Assembly: GCF_947498345.1 (NCBI RefSeq) | Contig: NZ_CANMJY010000014.1 | Location: forward strand, 41,440 to 105,439 | Source of the DNA: an uncultured Winogradskyella sp. | Lineage (GTDB): Bacteria > Bacteroidota > Bacteroidia > Flavobacteriales > Flavobacteriaceae | Length of the DNA: 64,000 nucleotides | Reading direction: 5' to 3' | In this document: positions 17,987 through 26,177 of the stretch, piece by piece | Position numbering within the stretch: the stretch's first letter is position 1 | How the letters are laid out: each line of letters begins with the position of its first letter | The notes under the pieces: generated by a model | What the model saw: only the letters and a program-made list of their open reading frames with translations | The model's database searches: none | Told to the model about the DNA's origin: nothing | Translations under genes and position numbers: made by a program

Positions 17987-18454
17987 TTAAAATTCAATCA
18001 GGTCTTCACCATTAACACGTAGGTATTTTAGCTTTTTGTCTTTAGGGATCTGAGGTTGAAAATACACTCTGGCCTGGCGCCCTTTTTTAGATTTTATCTT
18101 AAGCTCATAATCGTCACAATTCTTCATATTTAGTCCATTACCAGCACATAAATACGCATTATACACATTATCATCTTCATCAACGATTTGAAATTGTCTT
18201 AAATCAAATATTATCTTCGCATTGGTTTTGTTCTTAATTTTAAACCATAAAAAAATTGATTTATAGCCTTTTTTAGCTTTTTCATAGATCGCACCTCCAC
18301 CTCCTGTAGTACCAACATCAACCATTTTAGTCTTAGAATAACTAATGACTTTAAAATCTATAGTGTTTGATAATTCATAAAATTTGCGTTCATACTTTTC
18401 TTGTGAGGCAACCATTAATGGAAGCAATAAAAAGATTACAAATAAGTGTTTCAT
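17987..18454 (-). CDS. Small secreted protein of unknown function
   Basis: 155 residues. Signal peptide about 1-17 (LFVIFLLLPLMVASQ). The rest is predicted beta-rich with GTTGGGGA near 49-56, IFLWFKIKNKTN near 68-79 and two cysteines (CAGNG, NCDD). The pattern 'interaction with K-N-x-T, then DLRQFQIVDEDDNVY' resembles Ig-like DUF4352-type domains, but this is weak. It lies upstream of the metalloprotease on the same strand with a 72-bp gap, so co-transcription is possible. Confidence 0.6.
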   Translation of the reverse strand: MKHLFVIFLLLPLMVASQEKYERKFYELSNTIDFKVISYSKTKMVDVGTTGGGGAIYEKAKKGYKSIFLWFKIKNKTNAKIIFDLRQFQIVDEDDNVYNAYLCAGNGLNMKNCDDYELKIKSKKGRQARVYFQPQIPKDKKLKYLRVNGEDLIEF

Positions 18455-18559
18455 AGTTTAGGTTTTATATAATATCTTAAAGCTATGCTTTTTAATTGTA
18501 ACCGCCATAAATTTCTTAAAAAATGATATTTAAAATTATGGCACTATACTATCGCATCT

Positions 18560-18567
18560 TATATTTG
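18560..18567 (+). promoter_or_regulatory. -7 box of prfB
   Basis: TATATTTG, a full TAnnTTTG match, 17 bp before the prfB ATG at 18585. The predicted transcript leader is only about 14 nt. Confidence 0.5.
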
Positions 18568-18584
18568 CAGAAATACTTCAATTT

Positions 18585-19689
18585 ATGATAACATCAGATC
18601 AAATAAAAAACCTTAATTCCCGTCTAGACACACTTAGACAGTATCTTTGACTTAGATGCCAAACTCATAGAAATTGCCAACGAAGAAGAGCAAACCTTTG
18701 ACCCAAATTTCTGGAACGATTCTAAAAAAGCCGAACAGGTCATGCGGTCTATTCGTGAGAAAAAAAGCTGGGTTAACGACTATAATTCTGCTAAGACACT
18801 TTTTGAAGATCTAGAGGTTATCTACGAATTCTATAAAGAAGACGAAGCTCCAATGGAAAATGTTGAAGCACGTTTTGAAAAGGCTGTAAATGCTATAGAA
18901 AAGCTGGAATTCAAAAATATGCTTTCTGAAGAAGGTGACAGTTTAAGTGCTGTATTGCAAATTACGGCAGGTGCTGGCGGAACCGAATCTTGCGATTGGG
19001 CAAGTATGTTGATGCGTATGTACCTTATGTATGCCGAAAAAAGTGGATTTAAAGTTAAAGAGCTTAACCATCAGGAAGGTGATGTTGCTGGTATAAAAAC
19101 AGTGACTTTAGAAATCGAAGGAGAATATGCTTTTGGCTGGTTAAAAGGGGAAAATGGAGTGCATCGTTTAGTTCGTATTTCACCTTTTGATAGTAATGCC
19201 AAACGGCACACAAGTTTTGCATCAGTATATGTATATCCTTTGGTTGATGATTCTATAGAAATAGATATTAATCCATCAGACATAGAAATTACAACAGCAC
19301 GTTCTAGTGGTGCTGGTGGACAAAACGTTAATAAGGTAGAAACCAAAGTGCAGTTATTACACAAACCTACTGGTATACAAATACAATGCTCAGAAACACG
19401 TTCGCAACACGATAATCGCGCCAGAGCACTTCAAATGCTGAAGTCGCAATTGTACGAAATAGAATTGCAAAAACAAATGGCGCAGCGCGATGATATCGAA
19501 GCCAGTAAAATGAAAATTGAATGGGGAAGTCAGATACGCAATTACGTTATGCACCCTTATAAGTTAGTAAAAGATGTACGTTCTGCGCACGAAACCGGAA
19601 ATGTAGATGCGGTAATGGATGGTGATATTGAACCTTTTTTGAAAGCCTATTTAATGATGATGGGACAAAAAGAAGATTCGGCATTATAA
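18585..19689 (+). CDS. prfB: Peptide chain release factor 2, expressed through a programmed +1 frameshift
   Basis: The start frame runs from ATG 18585 for 21 codons to an in-frame TGA at 18648-18650, preceded by TAT CTT. Skipping T18648 joins it to the long frame (reading GAC TTA GAT...), giving 367 residues, the usual RF2 length. RF2 signs: the SPF stop-codon tripeptide ([11 protein letters not shown]) and the GGQ motif ([12 protein letters not shown]). RF2 ends translation at UGA and UAA; low RF2 lets the ribosome shift at CUU UGA C, an autoregulation known from many bacteria. The usual AGGGGG stimulator 3 nt upstream of CTT is replaced by AGACAG. A caller without the shift would report only 18742-19689. 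Confidence 0.95.
18642..18651 (+). promoter_or_regulatory. prfB programmed +1 frameshift site (TAT CTT TGA C)
   Basis: TATCTTTGAC is the standard RF2 recoding site with the in-frame UGA in its C context. The preceding six bases are AGACAG (18636-18641), so the canonical internal Shine-Dalgarno is mostly lost. Confidence 0.9.
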
Positions 19690-19762
19690 TTGTTAATTAG
19701 AAATGCATAAGAATAGTTTAATAAAGACGGAAAAACATATTACGAAATAAAAAACATAATCT

Positions 19763-20110
19763 ATGACTATGATTAAGATATACCACAACCCAAGATGCTC
19801 AAAGTCCAGGCAAGGATTAGCGTTACTTGAAGCCTCTGATAAGGATTTTGAAATCATAAAATATTTGGATAGGACACCTACCGAAAGTGAATTATTAGAA
19901 ATCATTAAACTATTAGGTATTTCGCCTATAGATCTAGTTCGTAAAAACGAAGCGATTTGGAAATCCAATTATAAAGGAAAAACACTTAGTGACAAACAGA
20001 TCATTACGGCTATGGTTACCCATCCTAAATTGATAGAACGACCAATAGTAATTAACGGAAACAAAGCGGTAGTTGGCAGACCACCAGAAGCCATATTAAC
20101 GATTATATAG
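19763..20110 (+). CDS. arsC: ArsC family arsenate reductase (glutaredoxin type)
   Basis: 115 residues, standard ArsC length. IKIYHNPRCSKSRQ carries the catalytic cysteine (Cys12) in the CSKS context, and ERPIVINGNKAVVGRPPE (about 93-110) is the conserved oxyanion-binding end. ArsC reduces arsenate to arsenite with glutathione/glutaredoxin; the Spx/YffB branch looks alike but lacks activity. No ars efflux genes are near, so detoxification is uncertain. A second ATG two codons in is equally possible as start. Confidence 0.8.
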   Translation: MTMIKIYHNPRCSKSRQGLALLEASDKDFEIIKYLDRTPTESELLEIIKLLGISPIDLVRKNEAIWKSNYKGKTLSDKQIITAMVTHPKLIERPIVINGNKAVVGRPPEAILTII

Positions 20111-20145
20111 AATAAAAGCATACAAAAAATTAAACTTTAGAACTC

Positions 20146-20613
20146 ATGAAAAAAACGATAATAATCGCATTTGCCTTAGTATTAGGATTTAGTACTTATG
20201 GACAAGTCCGCAGAGACCGCATGGGTAATCCTGTTACACCTAGCGAACCTTCAGAAAAAGAAATTGCCAAGCGTAAACAAATGATAGAAGAACGAAGAAA
20301 AGAGTATATCGCTAATTTTTTAACTACACTAGAAGCTGATGAGTTTCAAAAAGAAATCATTAAGCAATCCCTTGATAGTTTTTATGAGGCAAAGATCGGC
20401 ATTTTAAAAACCCGATATGAGCATAGTATAGACCGTAAGGATGCTATAAAAAAACTCGTAGACACGCATTTTGTTGAGCTCGAAGAACTTATTTCAGAAA
20501 ACGACATGATTAAGATAAAGGATCTGGCAACTGGTAAGTTTGATGAAAGTGAAGTGAAGAAAAAAAACAAGAAAAAGAAAAAACGCAAAAAAAAGAATAA
20601 AGACAAAGGCTAG
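20146..20613 (+). CDS. Small exported helical protein with Lys-rich tail
   Basis: 155 residues. Signal peptide about 1-20 (IIIAFALVLGFSTYGQ). The body (35-130) is mostly charged helix (KEIAKRKQMIEERRKEYIAN, then LEADEFQKEIIKQSLDSFYE). It ends in 20 residues that are nearly all Lys/Arg/Asn. Layout recalls small periplasmic helical proteins such as Spy/CpxP, but I see no LTxxQ motif, so function is unknown. The basic tail suggests binding to an acidic partner such as LPS or nucleic acid; this is inference. It follows arsC by 35 bp. Confidence 0.6.
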   Translation: MKKTIIIAFALVLGFSTYGQVRRDRMGNPVTPSEPSEKEIAKRKQMIEERRKEYIANFLTTLEADEFQKEIIKQSLDSFYEAKIGILKTRYEHSIDRKDAIKKLVDTHFVELEELISENDMIKIKDLATGKFDESEVKKKNKKKKKRKKKNKDKG

Positions 20614-20685
20614 TCAACAGTTAGCATAAAGATGATATAGATTTTGCTTTAACATAAGATTAACCATATACAACACAAGTAAATC

Positions 20686-20693
20686 TATTTTTG
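20686..20693 (+). promoter_or_regulatory. -7 box of the TonB-dependent receptor gene
   Basis: TATTTTTG, full TAnnTTTG match, 34 bp before the ATG at 20728. No clear -33 element. Confidence 0.4.
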
Positions 20694-20727
20694 TGCGTCT
20701 AAAAGTCATTAAGCACAATTACTTGTA

Positions 20728-23208
20728 ATGAAATTAAATCTATTTACCCTACTCTTTATATGTTTCTCAATTTCTATAGCCTCTGCCCAAAAGCAAGTTA
20801 AAATAGAAGGTACTGTTGTTGAAGATGGCACAAACATTCCTCTGGAATATGCAACTATAACCTTTAAAACTACAACAGACAATAGTATAGTAACTGGTGG
20901 AATTACAGATAGTAAAGGTAAATTTAGTGTCCATGTCGCCGCTGGGACCTATCATATTTACGTAGAATACATTTCCTACAAAACCAAAGAATACTTAAAT
21001 AAAACCCTAACCCAATCGCTTAATCTAGGTACGGTTAGTTTAGCACTCGATGTAGAATCTCTTGGTGAAGTAGAAATTATTGCCGAGCTCACCACTGTAG
21101 AACTAAAGCTCGATAAAAAAATCTATAATGTGGGTAAGGATTTAACCGTAAGTGGTGGTACGGTAAGTGATGTTCTGGATAACGTTCCATCAGTTTCGGT
21201 AGATGTAGAAGGTGTCGTATCGTTAAGAGGTAATGACGATGTTAGGATTTTAATTAACGGGAAACCTTCAGGATTAGTAGGGCTGAATTCTACGGATGCC
21301 TTACGTCAATTACCTGCCGAAGCCATAGAACGTGTTGAGGTTATTACCTCACCATCGGCACGATACGATGCTGAAGGCTCTGCAGGTATCTTAAACATTA
21401 TATTAAGACGCAGTAAACTGCAAGGGCTTAATGGGGCTATAACCCTTAATGGAGGTTATCCATGGCAAGCCGGAATCTCAGGAAATATCAATTACAGAAC
21501 CGGAGATATTAACCTCTTTAATACCACAAATTACAACTACAGAGAATCTCCAGGAAATGCACTTAATGAAACTGAGTTCTTCAATGGTGATGAACCCAGC
21601 ACCTTTTTAGAGGAAGATCGTGAGTTTGATCGCGTTAGAAAAGGCTATAGTACCAATACAGGTATTGAATGGTATATTAATGACACAAGCTCCTTAACCG
21701 CAACCTTGGTGTATAGAGATAGTGATAATGAACGTAACACTTTTAACCGTACGCTGGAGTTTGATGCCAACAATACCCTTCTCAATACCACCATCCGAAG
21801 AGACCCAGAGTTTGAAGACGATAAAACCGTGCAATATGCTTTAAGCTACGACAAGCAGTTTAATGGTGATAGTCAACATAAGTTAACCCTCGATTTTCAG
21901 TACGAAGACAGTGACGAATTAGAACGCTCCAGAATTAACCAAAATGGTTTTGATGTAGAAAATGTAGAAACCGACGAAAACCAAAACCGCTTATTACTGC
22001 AGGCAGATTATGTACAACCCATCAATGAAACTGGGCAGTTTGAAGCAGGTTATCGTGGTGAGTTTTTTGATTTACTCACCGACTATTTGGTAGAAACAAG
22101 TTTAGATCAGGGCAATACCTTTGAGGTCAATACCGACCTTAGTAATTCTCTGGACTTTAAACAGCAAGTGAATGCGTTTTATGGGCAGTATGGCGATAAG
22201 ATTGGTGAAAAGTTTTCGTATTTACTAGGCTTACGTTACGAAGGTACACGTATTACAATCGATCAGGTGACCAGTGGCGATTTTGACAAAAAAGAATACC
22301 ACCAGTTATTCCCTACGGTGAATTTAGCCTTTGAACTCTCTGAGGACGAAAATATTACCATAGGTTATAACAGACGTGTAAGACGACCACGCTCACGCTT
22401 TATCAATCCCTTTCCATCCCGAAGTAGTGCCACCAACCTATTTCAGGGAAATCCCGATTTAGACCCAAGTACCTCTAATGCTTTTGATATTGGCTACTTT
22501 AAAAAGTTTAGCAAGCTATCGCTAACGAGCTCTGTATACTTTCAACGCGCTAAGGACGCCTTTAACTTTGTGGCTTTAGAAACCGATAACTTCTATATTT
22601 TTGAAACCAACCAAACGGTAAATATTAACGATCCTAATTTTGACCAGCTCAATGAAGATTTTGATTTGGTGCCAGTGATACGACGTACACCGATTAACTT
22701 AGCGACCAATGACCGTTTTGGTATGGAGTTTACCCTCACCTACCGACCAACACGCAAATGGAACCTCAATGGTAATTTTAACCTCTTTAACTCCAGTACA
22801 CGTGGAGATTTTGAAGGGCAAAACTTTGATGCCGATAACCTCAGCTGGTTTATACGCCTTAACAATAAATACACCTTACCTGGTGATATTGATTGGCAAA
22901 CCCGATTGTTTTACCGAGGCCCAAGAGAAACTGCCCAAAGTAAAAGCCAGGGGATTTTCTCAACAGACTTAGCGTTTAGCAAGGATCTGTTTAACGATAA
23001 AGCCTCTATAGCGTTTAACATTAGAGACCTGTTTAATTCCCGCAAACGCCGTAGTGATAATTTTACAGATACCTTTGATAACTACAGTGAGTTTCAATGG
23101 CGTGTGCGCTCCTATAATTTAGCTTTTACCTACCGCTTTAACCAAAAGAAGAAACGCCAGCGTAATGGTCGCGGTAATGGTGGTGAGGATTTTGATTTTG
23201 AGGGGTAA
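20728..23208 (+). CDS. TonB-dependent receptor-like outer-membrane protein (OMP_b-brl_3 type)
   Basis: 826 residues. Signal peptide 1-20 (SISIASAQ), a carboxypeptidase-regulatory-like beta-sandwich about 24-105 (VKIEGTVVEDGTNIPLEYAT), a plug domain about 115-225 (SDVLDNVPSVSVDVEGVVSL, ILINGKPSG, IERVEVITSPSARYDAEG), then a large barrel to the end and a basic Gly/Asn tail. This is the outer-membrane beta-barrel family common in Bacteroidota; many members import or bind peptides, glycans or chelates, but there is no SusD partner here, so the substrate is unknown. The second half looks richer in G/C at third codon positions than its neighbours. Convergent with the next gene, 9 bp apart. Confidence 0.85.
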   Translation: MKLNLFTLLFICFSISIASAQKQVKIEGTVVEDGTNIPLEYATITFKTTTDNSIVTGGITDSKGKFSVHVAAGTYHIYVEYISYKTKEYLNKTLTQSLNLGTVSLALDVESLGEVEIIAELTTVELKLDKKIYNVGKDLTVSGGTVSDVLDNVPSVSVDVEGVVSLRGNDDVRILINGKPSGLVGLNSTDALRQLPAEAIERVEVITSPSARYDAEGSAGILNIILRRSKLQGLNGAITLNGGYPWQAGISGNINYRTGDINLFNTTNYNYRESPGNALNETEFFNGDEPSTFLEEDREFDRVRKGYSTNTGIEWYINDTSSLTATLVYRDSDNERNTFNRTLEFDANNTLLNTTIRRDPEFEDDKTVQYALSYDKQFNGDSQHKLTLDFQYEDSDELERSRINQNGFDVENVETDENQNRLLLQADYVQPINETGQFEAGYRGEFFDLLTDYLVETSLDQGNTFEVNTDLSNSLDFKQQVNAFYGQYGDKIGEKFSYLLGLRYEGTRITIDQVTSGDFDKKEYHQLFPTVNLAFELSEDENITIGYNRRVRRPRSRFINPFPSRSSATNLFQGNPDLDPSTSNAFDIGYFKKFSKLSLTSSVYFQRAKDAFNFVALETDNFYIFETNQTVNINDPNFDQLNEDFDLVPVIRRTPINLATNDRFGMEFTLTYRPTRKWNLNGNFNLFNSSTRGDFEGQNFDADNLSWFIRLNNKYTLPGDIDWQTRLFYRGPRETAQSKSQGIFSTDLAFSKDLFNDKASIAFNIRDLFNSRKRRSDNFTDTFDNYSEFQWRVRSYNLAFTYRFNQKKKRQRNGRGNGGEDFDFEG

Positions 23209-23217
23209 GAACCTTTT

Positions 23218-23928
23218 TTAATCACTTAGCAAAGAATCACAGGATTTTACCCTAGAGTTTATTATAGTTCTCGTTATAGGGTTTGTATATATCCCTTCAT
23301 AAATAGGGTGTTCACCTGCGTCTGTAAAAAAATCAATTTTATTATTATGCCTTGTGTAATGTATTATAGGTTCATCACCAATGAAGAATATTGAATCTTT
23401 ACATACCTCTATTTTTATAAACCCTTTTAATACAGCTTCATCTAATTTCTTCTCATTATCCAAACCAGAACATCTTATTTTTTCGTAATGATTATCAACC
23501 CATATCATGCAATTTTTTTTATAATATTTAAGAATAAATAAAACTGCAACAATTAATAATATCAAACAGCTTAGAGAAGCTACCTTTTTTATTTTATCTA
23601 ATTTCTTTTCTAGTTCATTGTTCTTTTCGATAAGAATAATTTTACCTTTTAGATTCTCTGAGTTCGAACAATATGCTACAAAATCGTTAAAGCCCATATA
23701 TATGCTTAATGAATCTAAATTATAATTATATGGTTCTCTCCTATCTTTTTCTCGATTCAGTATATATCCATTATAATATCGAGTTAAAGTTCTTTGGTCT
23801 ATGTTAACGATTGGTTCGAGGAATTTAGACAATCCGTAAGCTCTATTTTTTTTTGATTTCCTTTTCGCTTTATCAAATACAAGCAACATTAAACCTTTGA
23901 TTTGTTCTTCTTTATTTAATTCCTCCAT
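23218..23928 (-). CDS. Membrane-anchored protein with possible N-terminal DNA-binding domain
   Basis: 236 residues. Residues 1-95 are soluble with two helix-turn-helix-like stretches (VNIDQRTLTRYYNGY and LDSLSIYMGFNDFVAYC). A short coiled stretch leads to one membrane helix near 117-135 (LSCLILLIVAVLFILKYY). The C-terminal part (138-236) begins NCMIWVDNHYEKIRCSG and holds YTRHNNKIDFFTDAGEHPIY, a pattern I have seen in other Bacteroidota membrane regulators without known function. It could be a one-component membrane-tethered regulator. Its promoter region faces the palindrome at 24103 at exactly the spacing used by two other genes of this island. Confidence 0.6.
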   Translation of the reverse strand: MEELNKEEQIKGLMLLVFDKAKRKSKKNRAYGLSKFLEPIVNIDQRTLTRYYNGYILNREKDRREPYNYNLDSLSIYMGFNDFVAYCSNSENLKGKIILIEKNNELEKKLDKIKKVASLSCLILLIVAVLFILKYYKKNCMIWVDNHYEKIRCSGLDNEKKLDEAVLKGFIKIEVCKDSIFFIGDEPIIHYTRHNNKIDFFTDAGEHPIYEGIYTNPITRTIINSRVKSCDSLLSD

Positions 23929-24072
23929 ATTATTTAATTTTAATTAAATCCTTGAAAATTAAGTGTTTAAAAATTAAAAAATCAGATATCAAAAAGATGT
24001 CATTAGTCTGTCAATAATAATTTTTCAATTCTTCATTTAATTCGCTTTAGAATCAATTCTAGTTATGCCTTG

Positions 24073-24080
24073 CTAACATA
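24073..24080 (-). promoter_or_regulatory. -7-like box facing the gene at 23928
   Basis: TATGTTAG on the minus strand, one mismatch to TAnnTTTG, exactly 22 bp from the palindrome at 24103-24116. This is the same spacing as at 26909 and 27866. The implied leader to the ATG at 23928 is long, about 140 nt. Confidence 0.35.
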
Positions 24081-24102
24081 ACTAATGTACAAAATTGATT
24101 GC

Positions 24103-24116
24103 TACGGAAAACCGTA
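24103..24116. promoter_or_regulatory. Operator-like palindrome TACGG-AAAA-CCGTA (copy 1)
   Basis: Perfect 5-bp dyad with a 4-bp AAAA centre, between the divergent membrane regulator gene and the lipoprotein-kinase-regulator operon. Copies 2 and 3 lie at 26873 and 27830. Confidence 0.6.
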
Positions 24117-24201
24117 AAAGTGATATCAAAGTAGTTGTCTGGGAAGCTTCTATCAAATATTACGATACGTCTTTCTACTTCCCAAAACGAAACGAATGTT
24201 T

Positions 24202-24257
24202 AACCCAAAAGGGTTGCACAAAAACTTATCTGAAATACTTCGGACAGCAACCTTTTT
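24202..24257 (+). promoter_or_regulatory. Two mutually exclusive leader hairpins before the lipoprotein gene
   Basis: Hairpin A: AACCC / GGGTT with AAAA loop (24202-24215). Hairpin B: 11-bp AAAAGGGTTGC (24207-24217) with GCAACCTTTTT (24247-24257, one G-T pair), ending in a T run as in a terminator. Both need 24211-24215, so they exclude each other. The layout is like an attenuator, 16 bp before the ATG; activity is inference. Confidence 0.4.
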
Positions 24258-24273
24258 GCCAAAATTTTAAATT

Positions 24274-24459
24274 ATGAAAAGAGTAATTTATCTACTCGGT
24301 ATCTTTTTGATTGCATTAAACTTTAGTTCATGCAATCCTGAGAGTTTAACCGACGAAGTTGCACCGCTAGCCTGCTGTGGTGAAGGTGAAGAAATTCCAC
24401 CTCCACCACCTCCACCAGACCCGGATCCAAATGATCCACCAGGTGGAACAGGTGGTTAA
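24274..24459 (+). CDS. Tiny proline-rich lipoprotein upstream of the kinase
   Basis: 61 residues. Signal with lipobox NFSSC (Cys20), then NPESLTDEVAPLACCGEGEE and a run of seven prolines, ending in PDPDPNDPPGGTGG. The vicinal CC and the rigid polyproline tail stand out. Mature protein is about 42 residues, lipid-anchored, probably facing the periplasm. Being first in an operon with a membrane histidine kinase whose TPR part is periplasmic suggests it could be a sensor partner or ligand; this is inference. Its message ends at a hairpin that covers the kinase start. Confidence 0.65.
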   Translation: MKRVIYLLGIFLIALNFSSCNPESLTDEVAPLACCGEGEEIPPPPPPPDPDPNDPPGGTGG

Positions 24460-24479
24460 TAAAAATTAGTTATTATTTT

Positions 24480-24517
24480 AGAGGAATGAAACCAATCAAA
24501 ACTTCATTCCTCTTTTT
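24480..24517 (+). terminator. Terminator-like hairpin spanning the kinase start codon
   Basis: Perfect 11-bp stem AGAGGAATGAA (24480-24490) / TTCATTCCTCT (24503-24513), 12-nt loop, then TTTTT. The kinase ATG (24486-24488) and its GAGGA are inside the left arm. It could end lipoprotein transcripts, lower kinase translation, or both. Confidence 0.7.
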
Positions 24518-26168
24518 ATATCTGATTTTCTCTTCATATGGTTTGGTCTGTAGTGACCTTAACTCTCAAACTTATATTGATAGCTTAAGTCATTATAGTA
24601 GCTTAGCACTAAAACCAGAAAAATCAGATGACTTATTCAAAGCGTTTGAATATTTTAACTCTAGTTATAAAAAGGCCATTAATCAAAAAAAATATAATGC
24701 GGCTATTAATTTACTTTATTATCAATCAAGTATCGAATATAAAAAAGGTGCTTATGAAGAAAGTGAAAAAACTGCAGTTAAAGGTTTAAACCATATTCAC
24801 GAAATGAATATAACACCCTATACTATATCAATAAAAAAAAGTTTTTACAATCTCTTAGGTTTAATTTATATAGAAAAATTCGACAAAATTAAAGCGATTG
24901 AACTATATAATAAAACCATAGAGTTTGCGGAATCAATTGAAGATACAATTAAAGTTTATAATAATCTGTCACTTGTATTTAAAAATCATAATGAATATAA
25001 CAATGCTAAGGATGAGCTTTTAAAAGCTTATGCACTTCTTCCTAGAACAAAAGATACTCTTTTGAAGGCTACTATTTACGATAACTTAGGCTATACTTAT
25101 TCGAAAATAGATAAGGTGAAAGGGCTAACTTTAATGCAGAAAGCTTTGAGCATAAGAAAATTTAAACAAGAAAAAATTAAAGTTTATACCAGTTATAATC
25201 ATTTAGCAAAATACTTTCATAACGTTAATGATACTGTCCAAGCTATTGAATATGCATTAAAGAATTATGAGTTAGCTAATGAACTTAATTCATCATCTTA
25301 TAGATTAGATGCTCTAAGCTTGTTAGTTGATTTAAAAAGGCACGAATTTGTTGATCAATTTAAGCTTTTGAGTGACAGCATATCTAAAGTAGAGAAACAA
25401 GAGTTAAGTAGGTTTATGCTAGTCAAATATGATTATTCAGAATTTAAAAGAAAAGCATTAGAAAGTGAGTTAGAAAAAGAGCAACAAGAATCTAAAACTA
25501 TCATTGCTTTTTTAATAGCTTTATTTATACTAATACTATCTTTATTCTTATATTTTGTTCTGAAATCCAAACACAAAAAAGACAAAATTAAAGAGGCTTA
25601 CCAAAAAGAAACAGAATTATCTAAAAAGGTACATGATGAATTGGCTAATGACATGTCTGACCTTATGAATTTTGTAGAAAATGATATAGAAGTTACCCAA
25701 ACTAAAAAATCACTGCTTTTAGACAATATCGAAGATATCTATATGCGTACAAGAGATATCTCAACAGAAACCGGAAGTATAGATTTGGTTAACTTTTCAG
25801 AGAGCATTAAACATCTTTTGATGCAGCACAACAAAAAAGACACAAAAGTGGTTACCAATAATATCAATGCAATAGATTGGCAAAACGTATCTGAACATAA
25901 AAAAGTAGTCATCTATAGATGCCTACAAGAGCTGCTTGTAAACATGAAAAAACACAGTAAAGCCAAAGTGGTTAGTGTTGTATTTAAGAATCATAATAAG
26001 AAAAAAGAAATTCGTTATGTAGATGATGGCGTGGGTTTCTCTCCAGAAGAAAAGAAGCTTAACGGTCTGGCAAATGTGGAATCCCGTATTAAAAATATTC
26101 AAGGAACATTTAATTTCATAACTTCAAAAGGAAATGGTTTTAAAGCCACTTTAAAGTTTAATAACTAA
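24486..26168 (+). CDS. Sensor histidine kinase with periplasmic TPR repeats
   Basis: 560 residues. Signal sequence at the N-terminus (FLFLYLIFSSYGLVCSD), TPR-type helical repeats about 35-330, one membrane helix about 337-358 (IAFLIALFILILSLFLYFVL), then the transmitter. The phosphoacceptor His383 lies in KKVHDELAND (HisKA_3-like HDxL pattern); the ATPase part has NxxKHSKAK, DDGVGFS and GLANVESRI motifs, ending near 558. It senses an unknown periplasmic signal and should phosphorylate the response regulator encoded 9 bp downstream. The start codon lies in a stable hairpin, which should keep its level low. Confidence 0.85.
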   Translation: MKPIKTSFLFLYLIFSSYGLVCSDLNSQTYIDSLSHYSSLALKPEKSDDLFKAFEYFNSSYKKAINQKKYNAAINLLYYQSSIEYKKGAYEESEKTAVKGLNHIHEMNITPYTISIKKSFYNLLGLIYIEKFDKIKAIELYNKTIEFAESIEDTIKVYNNLSLVFKNHNEYNNAKDELLKAYALLPRTKDTLLKATIYDNLGYTYSKIDKVKGLTLMQKALSIRKFKQEKIKVYTSYNHLAKYFHNVNDTVQAIEYALKNYELANELNSSSYRLDALSLLVDLKRHEFVDQFKLLSDSISKVEKQELSRFMLVKYDYSEFKRKALESELEKEQQESKTIIAFLIALFILILSLFLYFVLKSKHKKDKIKEAYQKETELSKKVHDELANDMSDLMNFVENDIEVTQTKKSLLLDNIEDIYMRTRDISTETGSIDLVNFSESIKHLLMQHNKKDTKVVTNNINAIDWQNVSEHKKVVIYRCLQELLVNMKKHSKAKVVSVVFKNHNKKKEIRYVDDGVGFSPEEKKLNGLANVESRIKNIQGTFNFITSKGNGFKATLKFNN

Positions 26169-26177
26169 ATACTTCTT

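Larger units (their letters stand above)
23929..24273. other. 345-bp intergenic region between divergent genes, with operator and leader hairpins
   Basis: No gene supported. It holds the TACGG-N4-CCGTA palindrome (24103-24116), a -7-like TATGTTAG on the minus strand (24073-24080), and overlapping hairpins before the lipoprotein start (24202-24257). A 60-codon frame starting at 24095 was rejected. Confidence 0.6.

Noticed and set aside
18585..18650. prfB as a pseudogene with an early stop
   Set aside because: The stop is the known programmed TGA in TATCTTTGAC, and the rest of the gene is intact.
20382..20606. Phe-rich minus-strand frame over the Lys-rich tail gene
   Set aside because: Phe runs are only the complement of the Lys codons in the sense gene.
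22709..22972. 87-codon frame inside the TonB-dependent protein gene
   Set aside because: It is in another frame of an intact gene, with no signal or domain.
24095..24277. 60-codon frame upstream of the small lipoprotein
   Set aside because: It runs through the operator and both leader hairpins, has no signal or domain, and overlaps the lipoprotein start. A leader peptide cannot be excluded but nothing supports it.
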